Part shown: positions 32,701 through 40,910 of the stretch, one piece after another
How positions within the stretch are numbered: position 1 is the first letter of the stretch
How the letters are laid out: every line of letters begins with the position of its first letter
Assembly (NCBI GenBank): GCA_963774155.1
Contig: CAVZDW010000012.1
Location: 682,001-746,000, forward strand
From: DASSUW01 sp963774155
Lineage (GTDB): Bacteria; Actinomycetota; Thermoleophilia; Solirubrobacterales; Solirubrobacteraceae
Direction: 5' to 3'
DNA length: 64,000 nt
The notes under the pieces: model-generated
The model's database searches: none
Told to the model about the DNA's origin: nothing
Seen by the model: the letters and a program-made list of their open reading frames with translations, nothing else
Program-made: the position numbers and the translations under genes

Positions 32701-34313
32701 GCCAGTCCCCACAGGTATCGTCCCCGCCCGATGGACGGTGGGAGATGACGCAGCCGGGGGAGGTCCGAGTCCGGCGCGCCGTCCTCTCGGTGTCCGACAA
32801 GACCGGCATCGTCGAGTTCGCCCGCGGTCTGGCGGAGCTGGACGTCGAGCTCGTCTCGACCGGCGGCACGGCCGCGGCACTGCGCGAGGCCGGCCTCCAG
32901 GTCCGCGACATCGAGGACTTCACGGGCTTCCCGGAGATCATGGGCGGCCGCGTCAAGACGCTGCACCCGAAGCTCTATGCGGGCGTCCTCGCCCTGCGCG
33001 ACGACCCCTCGCACATGGCCGCCGCCGACGAGCACGAGGTCGAGTTCGTGGACCTCGTGTGCGTGAACCTCTACCCGTTCGAGGCGTGGGCCGGCCGCCG
33101 CGGCGTGACCGAGCACGAGGTGCTCGAGCACATCGACATCGGCGGCCCGACGATGATCCGCGCGGCCGCCAAGAACTTCGCCTTCACCGCCGTGGCGGTC
33201 AAGCCCGAGAGCTACGACGCGGTCCTGCAGGAGCTCCGCGAGGGCGCCAACAAGCTGTCGCTGCAGACCCGCGAGTCGCTGGCCGCCGAGGCCTTCGCCT
33301 ACACCGCCCGCTACGACACCGCGATCTCGCGCTGGTTCGCCGAGAAGCAGGGCGACTTCCCGGAGCTGATGATGTCGGCCTACGAGAAGGTCACCGACCT
33401 CTCGTACGGCGAGAACCCGCACCAGCGCGCGGCGTACTACTCGCAGGTCGGCGCCCGCATGCACGTGCTGTCGCAGGTGCGGCAGCTCGGCGGCAAGGAG
33501 CTGTCGTTCAACAACGTGCTCGACATCAACTCCGGTCGCCTGCTGGTCTCGGAGTTCGAGGTCCCGGCCTGCGCGATCATCAAGCACAACAACCCGTGCG
33601 GCGTGGCCATCGGCAGCTCCGGCGTGGAGGCCTACAAGCGGGCCTTCGCGTGCGATCCCCAGTCCGCCTTCGGCGGCGTCATCTGCTTCAACCGGCACGT
33701 CGACGCCGAGCTCGCCCAGGCGCTCACCGGCCAGTTCGTCGAGGTCGTGCTCGCGCCCGGCTTCAACGGGGACGCGATCGACGTGCTCTCCACCAAGCCC
33801 AACCTGCGCATCCTCGAGGACGGTGAGCGGCGCCGGGTCAACATCTCGGAGTGGGATCTCAAGCGCGTCATGGGCGGCCTGCTGGTGCAGGACCGCGACC
33901 TCGACCTCGAGGACCGCTCGGAGATGGAGGTCGTGACCCAGCGCAAGCCGTCAGAGGGCGAGTGGGGCGAGATGCTGTTCGCCTGGAAGGTCTGCAAGCA
34001 CGTCCGCTCGAACGCGATCGTGCTGGCGAAGGACCTCGCGTCGGTCGGCATCGGGGCCGGGCAGATGAGCCGCGTGGACTCCGTCCGCCTGGCCATAGAC
34101 AAGGCGCGGATGACCGAGGTCGACCTCACGGGCGGCGCGCTGGCCTCGGACGCCTTCTTCCCGTTCTCGGACGGGCCGCAGCTGGCGGTCGACGCGGGCA
34201 TCACGGCGATCATCCAGCCGGGCGGGTCGGTGCGCGACCACGAGGTGGTCGAGGCCGCGGACGCCGCCGGCATCTCGATGGTCTTCACCGGCCGGCGGCA
34301 CTTCCGGCACTGA
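32697..34313 (+). CDS. purH: bifunctional AICAR formyltransferase/IMP cyclohydrolase
   Basis: PurH performs the last two steps to IMP. The 538-residue protein has a non-conserved N-terminal extension of about 25 residues before the MGS-like cyclohydrolase domain (RRAVLSVSDKTGIVEFA, STGGTAAAL, MGGRVKTLHPK). The formyltransferase half includes the catalytic Lys-His in IIKHNNPCG and ends in VFTGRRHFRH. The start is GTG, overlapping the purN stop. The TetR gene on the other strand reads through its last 363 nt. Confidence 0.96.
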   Translation: MSQSPQVSSPPDGRWEMTQPGEVRVRRAVLSVSDKTGIVEFARGLAELDVELVSTGGTAAALREAGLQVRDIEDFTGFPEIMGGRVKTLHPKLYAGVLALRDDPSHMAAADEHEVEFVDLVCVNLYPFEAWAGRRGVTEHEVLEHIDIGGPTMIRAAAKNFAFTAVAVKPESYDAVLQELREGANKLSLQTRESLAAEAFAYTARYDTAISRWFAEKQGDFPELMMSAYEKVTDLSYGENPHQRAAYYSQVGARMHVLSQVRQLGGKELSFNNVLDINSGRLLVSEFEVPACAIIKHNNPCGVAIGSSGVEAYKRAFACDPQSAFGGVICFNRHVDAELAQALTGQFVEVVLAPGFNGDAIDVLSTKPNLRILEDGERRRVNISEWDLKRVMGGLLVQDRDLDLEDRSEMEVVTQRKPSEGEWGEMLFAWKVCKHVRSNAIVLAKDLASVGIGAGQMSRVDSVRLAIDKARMTEVDLTGGALASDAFFPFSDGPQLAVDAGITAIIQPGGSVRDHEVVEAADAAGISMVFTGRRHFRH

Positions 34314-34937
34314 GCCGCCGCCGTAGAGCACCCGCGTCCAGATCGTGATGAGCACCTCGGCGACGTCCTCGGGCGGCGTCGTCGGCTCGTGCCCGAAGCT
34401 GAGGTTCAGATAGCGCTCCATCATCCAGACGAGCGCCTTGGCGGTCTCCACGGGGTCGACCGGAAGGCTCGTCCCCGCGGCGATCTCCTCCTCGATGTGG
34501 CGGGCCGTGGCGTCGACGAACCCCTGCACGATGCCCGAGTACGCCGCCTCGACGTCGGGATCGTCGGCGGCGGCGTCGGCGAGCGCGCGCATCACGGGGC
34601 CGTGGGCGGCGTAGACCTGGACGACGCCCTGGAGCGCCTCGCGGGCCCGTGCCGTTCCCTCGCCGGTCCCGCGCAGCCAGCGGTTCGACATCACGAACAG
34701 CTCGGCGCCGAGGTGCTCGACCAGCCGCAGGATCAGGTGATGGCGATCCCGGAAGTAGACGTAGAACGACGGACGGGAGAGGTCCGTGCGGCGCATGACC
34801 TCGTCCACCGTGAGCTCCCGGAAGGGCTGTTCACGCAGAAGAGCCTCCGCGGCTGCGATGATCTCGCGTTCCGCAACTTCCGGGGTCCGTCTCCGCCGCC
34901 GTGCGGGAACCCGTCGACCCTCATCCTCGGGGTGCAC
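33951..34937 (-). CDS. TetR-family regulator with an unusually long antisense C-terminus
   Basis: The GTG start at 34937 is followed by a basic tail and the TetR helix-turn-helix (EREIIAAAEALLRE, then TVDEVMRRTDLSRPSFYVYFRDRHHL, about 20-65). A ligand domain runs to about residue 208 (WTRVLYGG), where such proteins usually end. No stop codon follows; the frame stays open for another 120 residues antisense to purH, giving 328 in total. The extra part is Arg/Asp-rich like other antisense frames of GC-rich genes and is probably not a folded domain. The target is unknown. Confidence 0.75.
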   Translation of the reverse strand: MHPEDEGRRVPARRRRRTPEVAEREIIAAAEALLREQPFRELTVDEVMRRTDLSRPSFYVYFRDRHHLILRLVEHLGAELFVMSNRWLRGTGEGTARAREALQGVVQVYAAHGPVMRALADAAADDPDVEAAYSGIVQGFVDATARHIEEEIAAGTSLPVDPVETAKALVWMMERYLNLSFGHEPTTPPEDVAEVLITIWTRVLYGGGSVPEVPPAGEDHRDAGGVRGLDHLVVAHRPARLDDRRDARVDRQLRPVREREEGVRGQRAAREVDLGHPRLVYGQADGVHAAHLPGPDADRREVLRQHDRVRADVLADLPGEQHLAPLAL

Positions 34938-34972
34938 GGGCTCAGCTTACCCCGGCGATTTACCATCTTGGA

Positions 34973-35045
34973 GCCCCTGTAGCTCAGCGGTTAGAGCGGC
35001 GGACTTTTAATCCGCGCGACGCAGGTTCGATTCCTGCCGGGGGCA
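34973..35045 (+). tRNA. tRNA-Lys (anticodon TTT)
   Basis: It folds as a normal tRNA: acceptor GCCCCTG with CGGGGGC (one G-T wobble), a D arm starting GCTC, and an anticodon stem closing the loop CTTTTAA, so the anticodon is TTT. The T loop is TTCGATT and the discriminator is A. CCA is not encoded. A 53-residue membrane-protein gene begins 7 nt downstream. Confidence 0.93.
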
Positions 35046-35051
35046 CTGCCT

Positions 35052-35213
35052 ATGTTCGAGTTCATCTGGAGTGTCATCGCCGTCGCCGGCGCCCTGCTCG
35101 TCGTCGGCGTGATCTTCTATTTCCTCTTCACCGGCTCCGGCGATCGGGAGAAGGATGAGGACGCGCGGCGGTTCTACGACGAGCACGGCCACTGGCCTGA
35201 CGAAGCGGGCTAG
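35052..35213 (+). CDS. small single-pass membrane protein (53 aa)
   Basis: The protein begins MFEFIWSVIAVAGALLVVGV, one N-terminal membrane helix (about 4-26). A short charged tail contains RRFYDEHGHWPDEAG. The aromatic/acidic ending looks conserved in style rather than random, and codon use matches neighbours. It starts just after tRNA-Lys, and its stop overlaps the stop of the convergent SDR gene. The function is unknown. Confidence 0.6.
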   Translation: MFEFIWSVIAVAGALLVVGVIFYFLFTGSGDREKDEDARRFYDEHGHWPDEAG

Positions 35214-35953
35214 TCGATCAGCGCCCCGGCGCTGACGTTCACGGTCGCCGCGGTCATCGTCCGCGCGCGGTCCGAGGCCACGAACGCCGCGACGTTCCCG
35301 ACGTCCTCGAGCGTCGCCGCGCGCCCGAGCATGGTCGTCGCCACGATGCCGTCGACGATCGCATCACGGCCCTCGAAGCCCACCGGAATCGAGTCCACTA
35401 CGCCACCCGTCCGGAGCGTCACCGTGCGGACCCCGTACGGGCCGAGCTCGGATCCGAGCTGCCGCCGCATCGACTCGAGCGCCTCGAACGCCGTCTGCAG
35501 CCCGCCGAGGCTGTAGTCGCGCATCGGCTCGCCCGAGCCGCCGAAGAAGAGCAGCACACCGGACCCCTGCCGCTTCATGATCCGCGCGGCCGCCTTGGTC
35601 GTGATGAAGTGCGTCCGCACGGTCGTCTCGACCGGACGCAGGTAGTCCTCGACGTCCATCTCTGCCATCGGCGTGCCCTGCACGTCGTTCATCGAGGTCA
35701 CGTTGAACGAGATGTCGATGCGGCCGACGGCGTCGGCATGCCGCTCGACCGCGGCGGGATCGAGCGCGTCGACCACGGCCGTCTCGGCCACACCACCCGC
35801 CGACCGCACGTCCGCGGCAACCCGCTCCAGCGACTCCGCCGTCCGCCCGGCCAGGCACACCCGAGCACCCTCCCGAGCGAACGCCCGCGCCACCGCACCC
35901 CCGATCGCCCCGCCACCGCCGTAGACCACTGCCGTCCTGTCCTGGAGAAGCAC
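35210..35953 (-). CDS. SDR-family oxidoreductase, probably catalytically atypical
   Basis: The 247-residue Rossmann protein has a GTG start with an AGGAGG site about eight bases upstream. The cofactor loop is VVYGGGGAIGGAVARAF, and the C-terminus AATVNVSAGALID is typical of SDRs. In place of the Tyr-x3-Lys active site the sequence shows DYSLGGLQTAFEAL, so the Tyr is kept but the Lys position is Leu. Activity may be lost or changed. It is divergent from the HTH/HNH remnant across an SOS-like palindrome. Confidence 0.82.
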   Translation of the reverse strand: MLLQDRTAVVYGGGGAIGGAVARAFAREGARVCLAGRTAESLERVAADVRSAGGVAETAVVDALDPAAVERHADAVGRIDISFNVTSMNDVQGTPMAEMDVEDYLRPVETTVRTHFITTKAAARIMKRQGSGVLLFFGGSGEPMRDYSLGGLQTAFEALESMRRQLGSELGPYGVRTVTLRTGGVVDSIPVGFEGRDAIVDGIVATTMLGRAATLEDVGNVAAFVASDRARTMTAATVNVSAGALID

Positions 35954-36023
35954 GTCATCCCTCCTGCCGTTTCCCGTTGAGACCGGCCCGACCCCCGGAA
36001 TCTCATCGTTCCGTCCGAACGTA

Positions 36024-36910
36024 ATGCGAACATATGTTCGTGGCGAGGGCCAAGCGGAGCTCTGGAGTGAAGCGTGCCGGCTTCGCGGAGAAGGGTGGTC
36101 GCTGCGGCAGATCGCCCGGCAGCTCAATGTCGCGCTGTCCTCGGTGAGCGTCTGGACTCGCGACGTCGCCCTGCCCGTTCCACAATCGGTCGCGACGATC
36201 GCTCCCGCGACGGCGACGCCGTGGTCGAGCCGCTCCGACGGTGCTCGCGGTGCTTGACGCTGCTCCCGGAGAGCCGCTTCAACCGGTTCGGGGCCGGCCG
36301 GCAATGGTGGTGCCGCGGCTGCTTCAAGACGTACTACGCCGAGCGGCGGGCGCACCATCGGGAGCGGAACAACGCACTCAAGACACGTCGCGTCGAAGAG
36401 GCGCACGAGTTCGTGTTCGGGTATCTCTCGCAGCGGCCTTGTGTGGACTGCGGTGAACGTGACCCGGTCGTGCTCGAGTTTGACCACGTCGCCGGGAAAC
36501 GGGCCGAGGTGGCGCGTCGCTGCCCTGTGCGACGTGGAGTGCGCCTGCCATCGCCGCGCCGAGCCGGCTGGCGGCGGCTCGCTCCCGACCTCGCTCCCGG
36601 GCAATGGCGATCGGTGCGGCACGAACGCAACGTCCGCTTCGTGGTCTCGGCACTCGCCGGGTCCGGCTGCGTTGATTGCGGCGAGCGCGACGCGTGCGTG
36701 CTCGAGTTCGACCACATCGGCGAGAAGACCGGCGGTGTGATGCGGCTCGCCCGCAAGGAGGTCAGCCTGCTGCGGCTCGAGCAGGAGATCGCACGCTGCG
36801 AGGCGCGTTGCGTGAACTGCCATCGCCGGCGGACGTCGCAGGCCGGTGGGCACTATCGGACACGATCAGCAGTACCCCCAGCGAGAGTCGAACTCGCGCT
36901 ACGAGATTGA
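36024..36910 (+). pseudogene. disrupted HTH / zinc-ribbon / HNH-type gene
   Basis: Pieces of one family occur in different frames. A helix-turn-helix (WSLRQIARQLNVALSSVSVW) lies in the frame from 36024. Then, from about 36200 in another frame, come a Cys-rich ribbon (RCSRCLTLLP, WWCRGC) and two similar modules of the type CVDCGER-x6-LEFDH, near 36440 and 36670. The second is followed by CVNCHRRRT, resembling HNH endonuclease zinc sites. The region between the modules is scrambled, suggesting a partial duplication with frameshifts. The reading frame ends inside tRNA-Glu on the other strand. It is probably a relic of a mobile or DNA-damage-linked nuclease. Confidence 0.55.
36027..36040. promoter_or_regulatory. 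perfect LexA/SOS-type palindrome
   Basis: CGAACATATGTTCG is a perfect 14-bp palindrome and fits the Gram-positive LexA (DinR) consensus CGAAC-RNRY-GTTCG. It sits between the divergent SDR gene (start 35953) and the HTH/HNH remnant, and lies inside codons 2-6 of the latter if ATG 36024 is its start. It could control either gene. A chance palindrome cannot be excluded without footprinting or comparison. Confidence 0.45.
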
Positions 36911-36944
36911 AAATCTCGCGTGCTAACCGTTACACCATGGGGGC
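36873..36944 (-). tRNA. tRNA-Glu (anticodon TTC)
   Basis: Read on the minus strand, the acceptor GCCCCCA pairs with TGGGGGT, with the G-U closing pair usual for actinobacterial tRNA-Glu. The anticodon stem CGAGA/TCTCG closes loop TTTTCAA, giving anticodon TTC. The T arm is GCGAG-TTCGACT-CTCGC and the discriminator is A. Confidence 0.93.
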
Positions 36945-36981
36945 CCGGACGGACAGTCTAGGCGGCGATCGGCGCGGGGTA

Positions 36982-37734
36982 CTACGCCACGCTGTGCGAC
37001 GCGCCGCCGTCCACGAGGAGGCTCGTGCCGGTGATGTAGGCGGCCTGGGTGGAGCAGAGGAAGACGGCGGCCGCGGCGAGCTCCTCGACCGTCCCGAGAC
37101 GGGCCGCCGGGATCGCCGTCCGGGCCATCTCCTGCGCCGCCTCGAGCGACCCCGAGGTGCCGATCATGCGGTCCGTGGCGATCCGGCCGGGGTGGACGTG
37201 GTTGAGCGTCACGCCGTCCGCGGCGGCTTGGCTGGCCAGCACCTTGAAGGCCGCCACCAACCCCGGCCGGTGGGCGTTGGAGAGCTGGAGGTTGCCGATG
37301 GGCTCCCGCACCGCGATCGAGCCGATGGCGACGACGCGGCCGAAGCCGCGCGAGCGCATCCCCGGGAGCAGCCGCTCGAGGAACGCCATCGGCGTCACGA
37401 TCAGCGAGCGGTGCGCGGCCTCCCATTCCTCGCGCGTGAAGGCGTGCGGGTCGGCGCCCGCCGGCGGGCCGCCCGTGTTCGCGATGTAGATGTCGATCGG
37501 GCCGAGGTCGGCCTCGACCCGGTCCGCCAGGGCCGCGGCGGCGTCCGGATCGTCGGCGTCGAACACGTAACCGCGGGCGCCGATCTCCTCCGCGGCCGCC
37601 CGGATGCGCTCCTCCGAGCGCGAGGCGATGGCCACCCGCGCGCCTTCGGCCACGAGCCCGGCGGCGATCCCGCGGCCGAGGCCCTTGGACGCCCCCGTGA
37701 CCAGCGCGACCCGATCCTGGAGCCCGAGGTCCAT
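36982..37734 (-). CDS. SDR-family oxidoreductase (3-oxoacyl reductase-like)
   Basis: The 250-residue protein has the cofactor loop ALVTGASKGLGRGIA and IANTGGPP in place of the usual NAG motif. The end reads ITGTSLLVDGGASHSVA, typical of the fatty-acid-reductase-like SDR group. The active-site helix reads SNAHRPGLVAAFK, so the Lys is present but the Tyr position is His, another atypical site. Its ATG directly abuts the stop of the upstream membrane-protein gene, so they are co-transcribed. Confidence 0.85.
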   Translation of the reverse strand: MDLGLQDRVALVTGASKGLGRGIAAGLVAEGARVAIASRSEERIRAAAEEIGARGYVFDADDPDAAAALADRVEADLGPIDIYIANTGGPPAGADPHAFTREEWEAAHRSLIVTPMAFLERLLPGMRSRGFGRVVAIGSIAVREPIGNLQLSNAHRPGLVAAFKVLASQAAADGVTLNHVHPGRIATDRMIGTSGSLEAAQEMARTAIPAARLGTVEELAAAAVFLCSTQAAYITGTSLLVDGGASHSVA

Positions 37735-38076
37735 CTACGCGGTCACCGGCTCATGGCCGCGTCCGCCGGCCGCCAGCCACCCGCACCAGATCCCGAACAC
37801 GGCGAGCCCGAGCGGCGAGCCGATCCAGTGCACGCCGACCGCCACGCCGAGGAGCATCGGCAGCCCCGACAGCGCGGCGCCCACGAGCACCCACCCGAGC
37901 GGGAGCTGGAGGAACGCGCCCGCGACCAGGGCGCACCCGCCCCAGGCCGCCGGCCCGGCCAGCCAGCCCCAGTCCTCGAAGAACGACGTCGGCAGCGACA
38001 GGGCGAGCGCCACTGCGACGGCGGCGACGAGCAGCGCCTGCAGGAGTGCGGCTCGCCATGCGACCGAGCGATCCAT
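37735..38076 (-). CDS. small four-helix integral membrane protein
   Basis: The 113-residue protein starts at MDRSVAWRAALLQ (ATG 38076) and has about four hydrophobic segments. Family signatures are not recognisable; Gly/Ala/Trp-rich helices dominate (FFEDWGWLAGPAAWGG, VHWIGSPLGLAVFGIWCGW). It is immediately upstream of the SDR gene with no gap and divergent from the S15 peptidase by 30 nt. Confidence 0.65.
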   Translation of the reverse strand: MDRSVAWRAALLQALLVAAVAVALALSLPTSFFEDWGWLAGPAAWGGCALVAGAFLQLPLGWVLVGAALSGLPMLLGVAVGVHWIGSPLGLAVFGIWCGWLAAGGRGHEPVTA

Positions 38077-38106
38077 CGACCCCACGCTACCGTTCCGCCG
38101 GGGTCG

Positions 38107-39894
38107 ATGAGGTCACGACGCATCATGCTCGCGGTGGCGGCGTTCGCCGCCACGACGACGCCCGCGCAAGCGCAGGAGCCGCCCTCGTGGCTGAAGCTGG
38201 ACGGCGGCGTCAGCCGGCCCCAGTTCGCCCTCGCCGACGCGATCGAGCAGACCGTGTTCGTCGAGACGCGGCTCGACACGGACAACGACGGCGCCCGCGA
38301 TCGCGTCCGGATCCGCATCAGCCGTCCGCGCGAGACCGACACCCAGGGCATCGATGTCCCCGTCGTCTTCGAGCACAGCCCGTATCGCGGCCCGGGCGGC
38401 ACGGCGACCAACCACGACGTCGACGTCGCCCGGCTCCCACAGGCCAGGCACAGCGCCTCCAAGGGCCTCGACGGCTCGCTCGACGACTACTACGTGCCGC
38501 GCGGCTACGCGGTCGTGCTGGGGGAGAGCATCGGCACGTTCGGCTCCACCGGCTGCCCCGACGTCGGCGGCCCGGCGGAGACGGCGGGCGCCAAGTCCGT
38601 GATCGACTGGCTCAACGGGCGCGCCCGCGGCTTCGACCGGAGCGGCGACCGCGTCACGGCCGACTGGACGACCGGCGCCGTGGGCATGACCGGCGTCTCG
38701 TACAACGGCACGCTGGCCAACCAGGCGGCGACCACCGGGGTCGACGGGCTGAAGGCGATCGTCCCCGTCGCCGCGATCTCGAGCTGGTACGACTACTACC
38801 GCGCCAACGGGCTCGTCGTCGCACCGCACTCGAACCCGAACGGCGCCGGCGAGAACGAGTACCTGGGTGAGGACACGGACGTGCTCGCGGACTTCATCGC
38901 CCCGCGGATGGCCGGCCGCTGCGCGCACGTCCGCCGGCGCCTGCTCGAGCGCCAGGACCGCGTCACCGGCGACTGGAGCACGTTCTGGGAGGCGCGCGAC
39001 TACCTGACCCGCGCACGCCGCGTGCGCGCCGCGACCTTCCTGGTGCACGGCCGCAACGACTGGAACGTCCGCAGCAAGGCCTTCGCCGCGTGGTGGGACC
39101 GGCTCGCCGAGCACGGCGTGCCGCGCAAGCTGTGGCTGCACAACGGCGGTCACGGCGGACCCGGCGGCAGCGCGTACCGGCGCGCCGAGAACCGCTGGTT
39201 CGACCGCTGGCTCCACGGCGTGCCCAACGGCATCGACGGCGAGCCGCGGCTGACCATCCAGCGGGAGGACGGCAGCTACGCCGACGAGCCGGACTGGCCG
39301 GCGGCCGGCGCGCGCGTGACCCGGCTCAAGCTGTCCGCGACGAGCCGCACCGGTCCGGGATCGCTCGCGCCGCGGACGACCCGGGGCCGGCAGCGGGAGC
39401 AGTCGTTCGTCGACCGCGGCCGCAAGCTCGACACCGACACCCAGCTCATCACCCAGCCCGACGCGGCCAACCCGAACCGCCTCGTCTACCGCACGGCCGC
39501 CCTCGCGACCGACATCCGCATGAGCGGCACGCCAGGCGTCCGCCTGCGGATCTCGATCGACAACCGCCGCGCCGCGAACCTCACCGCGGTCCTCGTCGAC
39601 TACGGCCGGGACGGGCCGACGATGGTCACCCGCGGCTGGCTCGACCCGCAGAACCGCGGCGGCATCGCCCGCAGCCGCCCGGTCCGGCCGGGCCGCGAGT
39701 ACGACCTGCGCTGGGACCTCCAGCCGGACGACTACGTGTGGAAGGCCGGCCACCGGATCGGCCTCGTCGTGGTCTCGACCGACCACGACTACACGCTCCG
39801 GCCGCCGCCCGGCACCAGGCTCACGCTGGATCCCGCCGCGAGCGAGCTACGGCTCCCGATCGTCGGAGGCGCCGCCGCCCTCGGACTAGCATGA
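38107..39894 (+). CDS. secreted S15-family peptidase (X-Pro dipeptidyl peptidase / CocE-like)
   Basis: The 595-residue protein has a Sec signal peptide (LAVAAFAATTTPAQAQ, cleavage near residue 23). The alpha/beta hydrolase core has the nucleophile Ser in GMTGVSYNGT, the Asp probably in GRNDWNV, and the His in HNGGHGG. The C-terminal jelly-roll domain (from about 390) contains YRTAALATDIRMSGTPGVRLRI, characteristic of the CocE/NonD/X-Pro family. Expected activity is release of X-Pro dipeptides or ester hydrolysis outside the cell. Confidence 0.9.
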   Translation: MRSRRIMLAVAAFAATTTPAQAQEPPSWLKLDGGVSRPQFALADAIEQTVFVETRLDTDNDGARDRVRIRISRPRETDTQGIDVPVVFEHSPYRGPGGTATNHDVDVARLPQARHSASKGLDGSLDDYYVPRGYAVVLGESIGTFGSTGCPDVGGPAETAGAKSVIDWLNGRARGFDRSGDRVTADWTTGAVGMTGVSYNGTLANQAATTGVDGLKAIVPVAAISSWYDYYRANGLVVAPHSNPNGAGENEYLGEDTDVLADFIAPRMAGRCAHVRRRLLERQDRVTGDWSTFWEARDYLTRARRVRAATFLVHGRNDWNVRSKAFAAWWDRLAEHGVPRKLWLHNGGHGGPGGSAYRRAENRWFDRWLHGVPNGIDGEPRLTIQREDGSYADEPDWPAAGARVTRLKLSATSRTGPGSLAPRTTRGRQREQSFVDRGRKLDTDTQLITQPDAANPNRLVYRTAALATDIRMSGTPGVRLRISIDNRRAANLTAVLVDYGRDGPTMVTRGWLDPQNRGGIARSRPVRPGREYDLRWDLQPDDYVWKAGHRIGLVVVSTDHDYTLRPPPGTRLTLDPAASELRLPIVGGAAALGLA

Positions 39895-39904
39895 CCCCCG
39901 ACCC

Positions 39905-39978
39905 GGGCGGTTAGCTCAGCTGGTCAGAGCGCCTGCCTTACAAGCAGGAGGTCGGCGGTTCGAGCCCGCCACCGCCCA
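39905..39978 (+). tRNA. tRNA-Val (anticodon TAC)
   Basis: The acceptor GGGCGGT pairs perfectly with ACCGCCC. The anticodon stem CCTGC/GCAGG closes loop CTTACAA, giving anticodon TAC. The T arm is GGCGG-TTCGAGC-CCGCC and the discriminator is A. The 74 nt are normal. Confidence 0.95.
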
Positions 39979-39992
39979 TCTTCGGGACTCAC

Positions 39993-40361
39993 TCAGGCGG
40001 CAGGCAGGTGCTCGACGTGCCGCGCCCGGAAGAACGCGGCGAGCGACGCCGCCAGCGTGGCGACGACCGAGATCGCCCAGACCTCGAGCACGATGTCGAG
40101 CACCCGGCCGGGTGTCGTGACCGGGTTGGGCATCTGCGAGCTGACCGTCGTCAGCTGCGCGGAGACCCAGAACAGCGCGCCGCCCAGGTCGTCAAAGCCC
40201 GAGCCGCGGTGGTCGTGCTCGAACAGGTACATGAGGACGGTGCCGACGGCGTCCAGTATCAGGGTGACGCCGAACAGGAACGTGAGCCGGTTGCGCAGGA
40301 TCCGGTGCGTGCGCGACTCGCCTCGGAGCACCATCCGGATCTCCGTTGCCGTGTGGCGCAT
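39993..40361 (-). CDS. 2TM ion-channel-like protein with a non-canonical filter
   Basis: The 122-residue protein has TM1 (LTFLFGVTLILDAVGTVLMYL, about 30-50), a pore-like re-entrant segment GALFWVSAQLTTVSS, and TM2 (about 88-112). The layout is that of a minimal K+ channel subunit (Ion_trans_2), with the acidic, aromatic outer turret HDHRGSGFDD. The selectivity filter position reads TVSSQMPNP instead of TVGYGD, so K+ selectivity is unlikely. The ATG at 40361 is chosen because the upstream frame is low-complexity. Confidence 0.65.
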   Translation of the reverse strand: MRHTATEIRMVLRGESRTHRILRNRLTFLFGVTLILDAVGTVLMYLFEHDHRGSGFDDLGGALFWVSAQLTTVSSQMPNPVTTPGRVLDIVLEVWAISVVATLAASLAAFFRARHVEHLPAA

Positions 40362-40484
40362 TCCCGGAGGCGGCATCTCCTTCGAGCCTGGCGGAACCGG
40401 CACGCCGTGACCGTATGGCACGAGGCGGCGGAGCCTTACCGCGCACCGGCACCTGCACGCCCGTCTCCTCGTAGAGTCGGGCCC

Positions 40485-40910
40485 ATGCGCATCGCTCCCG
40501 GCGAGGCGCGCGCGATCCTCGCCGCGCCCGAGCTGTTCGACGACCCGCCGACCGAGGAGTGGACCGCGCGGTTCCTCCAGGCGCCCGGCCATCACATCCT
40601 CATGGCACTCGAGGGCGACGACGCGGTCGGCTTCGTCACCGGCATCGAGCTGAGCCATCCGGACAAGGGCACCGAGATGCTCCTCTACGAGCTGTCCGTG
40701 CTCGAGGAATACCGGCGGCGGGGGATCGCCACGGAGCTCGTGAACGCGCTCAAGGCCTTGGCCGAGGAGCGCGGGTGCTACGGCATGTGGGTCGGCACCG
40801 AGCACGACAACGTCGCCGCGCTGGCGACCTATCGGGCGGCCGGCGACCCCGAGCGGGAGTCGTTCGTCGGCCTCACTTGGACCTTCGGAACGGACGCCAC
40901 TTCCAGCTGA
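40485..40910 (+). CDS. GNAT-family N-acetyltransferase
   Basis: The 141-residue protein has the acetyl-CoA-binding loop in SVLEEYRRRGIATELVNAL (motif A, R/Q-x-x-G-x-G/A) and a C-terminal NVAALATYRAAG helix. It resembles the aminoglycoside 3-N-acetyltransferase AacC1-like GNAT group, but the substrate cannot be told. The final residues overlap the convergent plsC by 38 nt. Confidence 0.82.
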   Translation: MRIAPGEARAILAAPELFDDPPTEEWTARFLQAPGHHILMALEGDDAVGFVTGIELSHPDKGTEMLLYELSVLEEYRRRGIATELVNALKALAEERGCYGMWVGTEHDNVAALATYRAAGDPERESFVGLTWTFGTDATSS

